DNA of 20,291 nucleotides from contig CAYPWL010000052.1 in NCBI GenBank assembly GCA_964414425.1, positions 1 to 20,291 of the forward strand, written 5' to 3'. The first letter of the stretch is position 1; each line of letters starts with the position of its first letter. Source of the DNA: GYS-P2D sp964414425. GTDB taxonomy: Bacteria; Bacteroidota; Bacteroidia; Chitinophagales; Saprospiraceae. The position numbers were made by a program, and so were the translations under genes. Below, piece by piece: positions 16,226 to 20,291 of this stretch. The notes beneath the pieces are model-generated. The model had not been told where the DNA came from. It made no database searches and was given only the letters and a program-made list of their open reading frames with translations.

Positions 16226-17994
16226 AGATTATAAGAACTAATGAGTTCTCCTGAACCTGAATAAGTTTCAACCCTGTAGTCATCTTCAACTAAATCAATA
16301 TAAATGTCAAAAGTGGTTTCACTCGTATAAACGAACACTGGAAGACTGTCTGTACCATAGCTCATAAAGTCCTTTAAAAGGACGATCTGAGTATAGTTAC
16401 GTTCACCAGATGTGTTTTTGTGACATACATTATATCTCATCAAATCCTCATCTCGATACCAAGTTGGAATACCATTAGAATCATATTCTGTAGGGGAATA
16501 TAGAATAACTGCATCATAATTTTGGTCGTAATCTTTCTGAGCAAAAACGGTAGGACTTTCCTTGCTATTATTTCCGTAGCAATTAAGTTTAGACTGTAAA
16601 TACTCATAAGAATCTTGGTCCAATTCTAAATGTTGGGCAGTTTTAATTGATACATACTGGTCCCCATATTCATTAAAAAGGTAAGTTCCCAGAGTATTGC
16701 CGTATCCCGGTACTGGTTGTTTACTCGAGTGATCATGTCCAGAGATAATGAGTAATTTTTCATTCTCGTTGAGCTCTTGATTAATTATTTTCTGGATATT
16801 GCTAAAGGAGTTGAAATCTCTCCTAGTTCCAACAGCTTTGCCACTTGGAGCCTCGTATGACACTATTTTGAATCCTATTTGTTTGGCTTCCCGCAGAAGA
16901 TTAGCATAGTTGAATTCATTGGTATAGTACCCTACTCCTCTCTTAATGTTATCTAACTCATAATAATCATTACTTGACTTGCCGGATAAAGCCTCCAAAG
17001 CTATAACTCGATAACCCAATTTATAAAGTTGTTTTAATTGTCTAGTAATAAAATTACGTGCTCGAGGGTAATAGTGATCTTCGCTAAGATTTAATATTTT
17101 TGCTTTCTCAGCTACATTTGTAATGTAATCATCTGCATAAAGAATATTTTCACTGTTATCTACACGAAGGTCCGAAGCGCCACTTCGATGAAGCATAACA
17201 AATTCACGATTTTTTTTAAAATCTCCACTAAGCGCGTACAAAAAGGATAAGTATTCATAGACTTCATAAAAGTATTCCTTATCTGGATCAGAAAAACGAT
17301 TCCATTTATATAATGTCTCGTATGGATAAAAATTATTCTGAAATAATGAACTCTGTAAATACTCTAGCGGACTTTCAACAAACCTATCCCTTTCTGATGA
17401 AATCAAAGACATAATTTGATTCATGCCATTACTTACGGCAAACTTAATTGGCTGTTTTTCTCTCGGTGCAAAATAATTATATCTGATTATACCACCAGTT
17501 TTTGGCACTTTATAAAAAAACTCCCAGGCTGTATAATTCCGGCCACTATTGTTGTCAAAAAACTCTATACCAAACCATTTATTCGATGGTAATGTTACGA
17601 CCTTTGATTCATGAAATTCCAATGGTGTATACTCTTTCAGATACGTTTCTTTTACTGATTGATAGTACATATCCAAAGCAGAATCGGGTATATAATATAG
17701 GAGTCTCACTTTTGAAATATTCCCTGGCCAATGAAAATGAGTAAGCACTTCTTGTTGAAACGCTGTAACAGAGTCAACACGGTAGAAGTCCATTTCCCAT
17801 TTTAGACTATCACTAAAATCTCCAATATATACTGGATTAGTATAATCAAGCGTAATGTCTAAATCGCTATTAATGTAACGCTCACCGATACCGTCATGTT
17901 TAGTAATCTCATAATTGTCAACTACAGATAACTGACATAGTAAATTGAAATGTACTAAAATGAAAAAAAATGTAAAATAGAACGACTTAATCAT
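16222..17994 (-). CDS. Secreted protein with EreA/ChaN-like signature motifs, RiPP-operon associated
   Basis: A 590-residue protein with a hydrophobic N-terminal signal peptide (1 to about 20; NLLC is a poor lipobox). Residues about 30-290 are unassigned. Residues 299-455 carry motifs resembling the erythromycin-esterase/ChaN-like superfamily: ILNLSEDHYYPRARNFI (E305, H307), LGYRVIALEALS (E334), a GYYTNEFNYANLLREAKQIGF block, TRRDF (R392), and IISGHDHSSKQPVPGYG (H420, H422). The C-terminal 130 residues are beta-rich and unassigned. The pattern of paired Glu and His residues suggests a metal-independent hydrolase or cofactor-binding fold, but no function can be stated. It shares an ATGA overlap with the ATP-grasp maturase gene and lies 63 bases after the C39-like ORF, so it probably belonged to the same peptide operon, perhaps for processing or self-protection. 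Confidence 0.75.
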   Translation of the reverse strand: MIKSFYFTFFFILVHFNLLCQLSVVDNYEITKHDGIGERYINSDLDITLDYTNPVYIGDFSDSLKWEMDFYRVDSVTAFQQEVLTHFHWPGNISKVRLLYYIPDSALDMYYQSVKETYLKEYTPLEFHESKVVTLPSNKWFGIEFFDNNSGRNYTAWEFFYKVPKTGGIIRYNYFAPREKQPIKFAVSNGMNQIMSLISSERDRFVESPLEYLQSSLFQNNFYPYETLYKWNRFSDPDKEYFYEVYEYLSFLYALSGDFKKNREFVMLHRSGASDLRVDNSENILYADDYITNVAEKAKILNLSEDHYYPRARNFITRQLKQLYKLGYRVIALEALSGKSSNDYYELDNIKRGVGYYTNEFNYANLLREAKQIGFKIVSYEAPSGKAVGTRRDFNSFSNIQKIINQELNENEKLLIISGHDHSSKQPVPGYGNTLGTYLFNEYGDQYVSIKTAQHLELDQDSYEYLQSKLNCYGNNSKESPTVFAQKDYDQNYDAVILYSPTEYDSNGIPTWYRDEDLMRYNVCHKNTSGERNYTQIVLLKDFMSYGTDSLPVFVYTSETTFDIYIDLVEDDYRVETYSGSGELISSYNL

Positions 17995-18015
17995 AATTTA
18001 AAATAATGTAATAAC

Positions 18016-18041
18016 AGCGCCCAGGGAAAACCATGAGCGCT
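18016..18041 (-). other. Imperfect hairpin between the C39-like ORF and the 590-codon gene
   Basis: AGCGC (18016-18020) can pair with GCGCT (18037-18041), extended by a few further pairs with mismatches. On the minus strand it is followed by TTATTACATTATTTT. It might attenuate transcription within the operon or be a stray REP-like hairpin. Confidence 0.3.
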
Positions 18042-18057
18042 CCTTAATATACAATGT

Positions 18058-18258
18058 CTAATTAGGGAGAATCCTCTCAACACGTGTATTATCTTGTGGA
18101 GGAACAATCTGTTCAAATGGAGGATCATCAAGATCTGGATCTTGACTTGAATTACTGTCTGAGGCGTTTCCTTGAGCATCGAAGGAAACCTCATAAGAAG
18201 TTACTGTCGGTCCACAGTCCATAGAGTCCAGCTGTTTGTAAAATGGGAAGCTCTTCAT
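18058..18258 (-). pseudogene. C39-peptidase ABC transporter N-terminus fused to an unrelated tail
   Basis: The 66-codon frame begins MKSFPFYKQLDSMDCGPT, which is the first strand and catalytic-Cys motif (C15) of the C39 peptidase domain in Bacteroidota bacteriocin/RiPP-exporting ABC transporters. In those proteins a Cys and the helix LRMIAKYYG normally follow. Here the chain continues instead as VTSYEVSFDAQGNASDSNSS and an acidic, proline-rich tail ending TRVERILPN. The remaining roughly 700 residues of a transporter are absent. The simplest reading is an internal deletion joining the transporter's first 18 codons in frame to the 3' end of another gene. Alternatively the tail could belong to a peptide precursor. 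It lies 10 bases after a 40-codon ORF and 63 bases before the 590-codon gene, all on one strand. Confidence 0.6.
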
Positions 18259-18268
18259 ACCAGTTACT

Positions 18269-18391
18269 TTATACTCCTGTATAGTTCAAGTATGGTGTGA
18301 TCGCTTTGTTATGAGATGGAAAGGAAGTGTTAAGATGAACACCCAACTCCAGCTCTATCTGCTGTTTAGTTTTGAAATGATTTTGATTCAT
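18269..18391 (-). CDS. Small ORF upstream of the C39-like fragment, unknown
   Basis: ATG 18391 opens a 40-codon frame, MNQNHFKTKQQIELELGVHL followed by NTSFPSHNKAITPYLNYTGV; an in-frame ATG at 18415 would add eight residues. I do not recognise it. The amphipathic Lys/Glu first half followed by a Ser/Thr/Asn-rich second half would suit a peptide precursor. Its stop lies 10 bases before the C39-like start on the same strand, which supports a real gene or gene remnant. It has no Gly-Gly or obvious leader cleavage motif. Confidence 0.35.
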   Translation of the reverse strand: MNQNHFKTKQQIELELGVHLNTSFPSHNKAITPYLNYTGV

Positions 18392-18408
18392 GCATAAAAA
18401 CTTTAGTA

Positions 18409-18430
18409 GAATCATTTATATCTATGATTC
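18409..18430. promoter_or_regulatory. Inverted repeat GAATCAT-N8-ATGATTC ahead of the peptide-operon remnant
   Basis: A perfect 7-bp inverted repeat with an 8-base spacer overlaps or precedes the start of the 40-codon ORF. The geometry suits a dimeric repressor. I found no clear TAnnTTTG box beside it. Confidence 0.3.
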
Positions 18431-18446
18431 CAGATTATTGACAAAT

Positions 18447-18465
18447 GGTGCTTCGCAATTGCACC
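18447..18465. repeat. Short hairpin GGTGC-N9-GCACC
   Basis: A 5-bp GC-rich stem in AT-rich DNA, followed on the plus strand by an A/T-rich stretch ending in TTTTTATT. It may be a weak terminator or another REP-like hairpin. Confidence 0.4.
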
Positions 18466-18512
18466 TTAACCTAAAATTTTTATTAGTTCTACTCTATCCT
18501 AAAAGTAGACAA

Positions 18513-18674
18513 TTATTTCAACAAGTTCAAGCCATAATATGTTAACATTGGTTTTACTTCAATGATAACGAACTTTAAATTTGACTGCTCAATCATATAG
18601 AGTTCGTAATGTTCATCTAAAAGTTGGACGCCAGAACCGAACGCTATAAATGAGGAGCATATTATTGCTTCCAT
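18513..18674 (-). CDS. Uncertain 53-codon ORF, unknown
   Basis: ATG 18674 to the stop at 18513 reads MEAIICSSFIAFGSGVQLLD and continues with EHYELYMIEQSNLKFVIIEV to the C-terminal LLK. The frame is open further upstream to 18764 (giving INDRFIDLEYLSYNCFL before the Met) but with no ATG there. The composition is protein-like, with alternating hydrophobic and charged stretches, so it may be the 3' end of a gene truncated by the REP cluster. I recognise no family, and chance is not excluded. Confidence 0.25.
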   Translation of the reverse strand: MEAIICSSFIAFGSGVQLLDEHYELYMIEQSNLKFVIIEVKPMLTYYGLNLLK

Positions 18675-18735
18675 TAGGAAACAATTATAACTGAGATATT
18701 CTAAATCTATGAATCTGTCATTGATGCAATATGTC

Positions 18736-18970
18736 GCTCCGCTGGAGCTTTTGTTTATGCGCCACTATGTGGCTATTAAGGTGTAGCTCCGCTGAAGCTA
18801 TTTGTATATTTTCTATCTGAAAATAACTCAGTACACCTGCCCAATGTCATAGCGATAATGGAAGATTAAGATTAGTTCAGATTTCATTGAACATCGTCCT
18901 CTCGCGCTCCTGAGGAGCGCTATATTAATAGCAAATCCATATGCATCGATCAGGACGCTCCAGAGGAGCG
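18736..18970. repeat. Cluster of REP-like short palindromes (GCTCC/GGAGC family)
   Basis: Related hairpins occur at 18736-18748 (GCTCC gct GGAGC), 18784-18800 (tagctccgctgaagcta, imperfect), 18904-18920 (GCGCTCC tga GGAGCGC) and 18956-18970 (CGCTCC aga GGAGCG). An unrelated hairpin lies at 18761-18773 (GCCAC tat GTGGC). Several copies share short T/A-rich tails such as ttttgttta or acatgtcta. Such small GC-rich palindromes are typical of repetitive extragenic elements in Bacteroidota. Some may also terminate hipA transcripts. Confidence 0.75.
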
Positions 18971-19009
18971 ACATGTCTACGGACATCCTTATAAACCCAG
19001 TCTTACTAA

Positions 19010-20239
19010 TTAATCTCTGAGTTCTTCAAATTTGGCTTGTATTCTCTTTATTGATTCTTTCCTAACTCCTGATTCTTTTGCAATTGTTGGCCATATAGAT
19101 ATTGCGTTTTGTACTTGTTCTATCAGCTCATTAGGTCTGTTAATACTAAACTCGTCAGCTAATTCCGTTAGGTGTTTCCGTCCTGGACGAGCCCCTTCCC
19201 CAGCAACTCTAGTACTGTGCTCGTCAATACCTGCTGAAGAGTATGTTAGATCATATGCAGGGGCTAAAGACCAGTGTCCATTATGATCCATGAGCCATGA
19301 GAAGTTTTTAGAATGATCGTCCCTATTATGACTGTATACATTAAAAGCAGCCAAACGCAATACATTTTTACGGACTGAAGCTGTTTTTTCAAGTCTATAT
19401 GCAGTATCCATTATATGGCCGTAATCAATACTACTTAAACGAAAATTATCATGCATCAATCCTGCCATTGAATGCATGTGTATTCGATCGTTTTTCATTC
19501 TATCAAAGCGCTTGGTTGCAAACACTTGTAAGCCTATCGGGCTTTCCAATAATTTACATTCACTCATTGATATTCCAGCTTTCTGAGCCATTTTAGAATA
19601 AGCATATTCAATATTGGCAATATCAATGGGATCTTCGGAGCCAGGGAACTTTATGATCCAGTGTTCGAAATTGTTTGGAAGAATATTATAGCCATGTATA
19701 AGTTCATCAGTCGCTGAATTATAGCCCACATTGGCCTTGGGCCTTGCTCCACCAGAAGATCCACCTAACTGCATCAGTTCTTCGATTACTTCAGTGCTGG
19801 AGCCATAATACACTTCATCCATTGCAGTTTTTAGCCTATCAACATCTAGGACATCACCGAACTCCAGTTCTTCTATAAAAGCCGGACGATATATGAGTGC
19901 ACCTTTGCCAGTATCACCTATATAAGCCAGTTGATCCAAGATATTTATGTCGTTCAGCGAAAGTCCTTTCTTTTCTAACGCACGGTTTAACAACAACATA
20001 CCCCATCCATCGGGGAGCGAATCATCGAAGACTCCAAAGATCCCGTGAAAAGGAATTGGCTCAGAAAATTGAATGTCATTATTATGCCTCAGCTTAAAAG
20101 GAGATAGGTTCAAGCCCTTACTTAAGAATTCATCGTCGTACTTAAAATAGACCCTTCTATTATCCAAGACTAATCTCCCGACTCGGATCTCCTCAGCCGA
20201 AAACTGAATAAAGACATTGATTTGTTTGCTGCCTCTCAC
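19010..20239 (-). CDS. hipA: HipA-family serine/threonine kinase toxin
   Basis: A 409-residue protein with the two-part HipA layout. The N-terminal subdomain (about 1-115) contains FGVFDDSLPDGWGMLLLNR and YIGDTGKGALIYRP. The kinase domain (about 150-400) contains LGGSSGGARPKANV, a Gly/Ser-rich loop where family members bind ATP or autophosphorylate, and HWIIKFPG with the ATP-anchoring Lys. The catalytic loop is NRDDHSKNFSWL (D307), and the metal-binding Asp is D330 in APAYDLTY. All key residues are present, so the kinase should be active. HipA toxins phosphorylate translation components such as glutamyl-tRNA synthetase and cause growth arrest or persistence; the target here is not known. No in-frame ATG exists near the start, and GTG 20239 fits the family N-terminus. 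It follows a probable antitoxin gene by 10 bases. Confidence 0.92.
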   Translation of the reverse strand: MRGSKQINVFIQFSAEEIRVGRLVLDNRRVYFKYDDEFLSKGLNLSPFKLRHNNDIQFSEPIPFHGIFGVFDDSLPDGWGMLLLNRALEKKGLSLNDINILDQLAYIGDTGKGALIYRPAFIEELEFGDVLDVDRLKTAMDEVYYGSSTEVIEELMQLGGSSGGARPKANVGYNSATDELIHGYNILPNNFEHWIIKFPGSEDPIDIANIEYAYSKMAQKAGISMSECKLLESPIGLQVFATKRFDRMKNDRIHMHSMAGLMHDNFRLSSIDYGHIMDTAYRLEKTASVRKNVLRLAAFNVYSHNRDDHSKNFSWLMDHNGHWSLAPAYDLTYSSAGIDEHSTRVAGEGARPGRKHLTELADEFSINRPNELIEQVQNAISIWPTIAKESGVRKESIKRIQAKFEELRD

Positions 20240-20249
20240 TTCAAGATCT

Positions 20250-20291
20250 TTACTTGGATGAAAATAATCCCTCTAAGCGTTTAGTGTCTTG
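20250..20291 (-). CDS. 3' end of the gene upstream of hipA, probably the HipB-type antitoxin (partial)
   Basis: The last 13 codons (QDTKRLEGLFSSK, then TAA at 20252-20250) of a frame entering from the right edge. It lies on the same strand as hipA and ends 10 bases before its GTG. HipA toxins are nearly always preceded by an Xre-type HipB gene, so this is the expected antitoxin, but too little sequence is present to show a helix-turn-helix. Confidence 0.45.
   Translation of the reverse strand, partial: QDTKRLEGLFSSK

Larger units (their letters stand above)
18392..19009. other. Long intergenic region between the RiPP remnant and hipA
   Basis: About 620 bases without a confident gene. It contains an inverted repeat, several REP-like palindromes clustered at 18736-18970 and one open frame of 53 codons on the minus strand, each listed separately. 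I see no tRNA, no rRNA fragment and no transposase. Confidence 0.6.

Noticed and set aside
17991..18194. 67-codon minus-strand frame overlapping the C39-like ORF
   Set aside because: It is an alternative frame of the same DNA without recognisable motifs, while the other frame carries the C39 signature.

Overview
The window looks like chromosomal DNA of a marine-type member of the Bacteroidota, most likely near the Saprospiria/Lewinella group. The reasons are the thrombospondin-type-3 surface protein with CDDGN...CNC modules, the ECF sigma gene coupled to an anti-sigma/beta-barrel gene, promoter boxes of the TAnnTTTG type, few Shine-Dalgarno sequences, and a grasp-with-spasm-type ATP-grasp gene. 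The taxonomic placement is an inference. Almost all genes lie on the minus strand; mnmA and an IS3 orfA are the exceptions.

Layout. 1-2350: 5' part of a large secreted protein (signal peptide, two 116-residue repeats, three thrombospondin-like calcium modules, then a Met/Asp/Thr heptad repeat running off the left edge). 2351-2874: intergenic, with a candidate promoter, a perfect 16-bp palindrome and a strong terminator. 2875-5037: ECF sigma factor followed 9 nt later by a membrane-anchored protein with a C-terminal barrel-like domain. 5297-7507: catalase-peroxidase katG. 7708-8448: TauE/SafE permease. 8551-11796: secreted Asp-box beta-propeller protein of the sortilin/VPS10-like type. 11937-13427: lipoprotein M48 metalloprotease. 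13550-14647 (+): tRNA 2-thiouridylase mnmA. These are mostly ordinary housekeeping, stress and envelope genes.

14650-20291 is an accessory region. It starts with a heptanucleotide repeat array and a mosaic of two broken insertion sequences: an IS256-family transposase remnant cut by the left end of an IS3-family element. The IS3 remnant abuts a truncated ATP-grasp peptide maturase of the grasp-with-spasm (GwsG/MvdC/MvdD-like) type. That gene overlaps by ATGA an upstream gene for a 590-residue secreted protein with sequence hallmarks of the EreA/ChaN-like fold. Upstream again are a 66-residue ORF whose first 18 residues are the start of a C39-peptidase bacteriocin ABC transporter (ending just after the catalytic Cys motif), and a 40-residue ORF. 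I read this as the remains of a ribosomal-peptide (graspetide-like) biosynthesis operon broken by insertion and deletion. It is the most interesting part of the window.

18392-19009 holds a cluster of REP-like short palindromes built on a GCTCC...GGAGC theme and one small uncertain reading frame. The right end carries a HipA-family kinase toxin gene (GTG start) and, at the edge, the last 13 codons of an upstream gene in the position expected for its HipB antitoxin.
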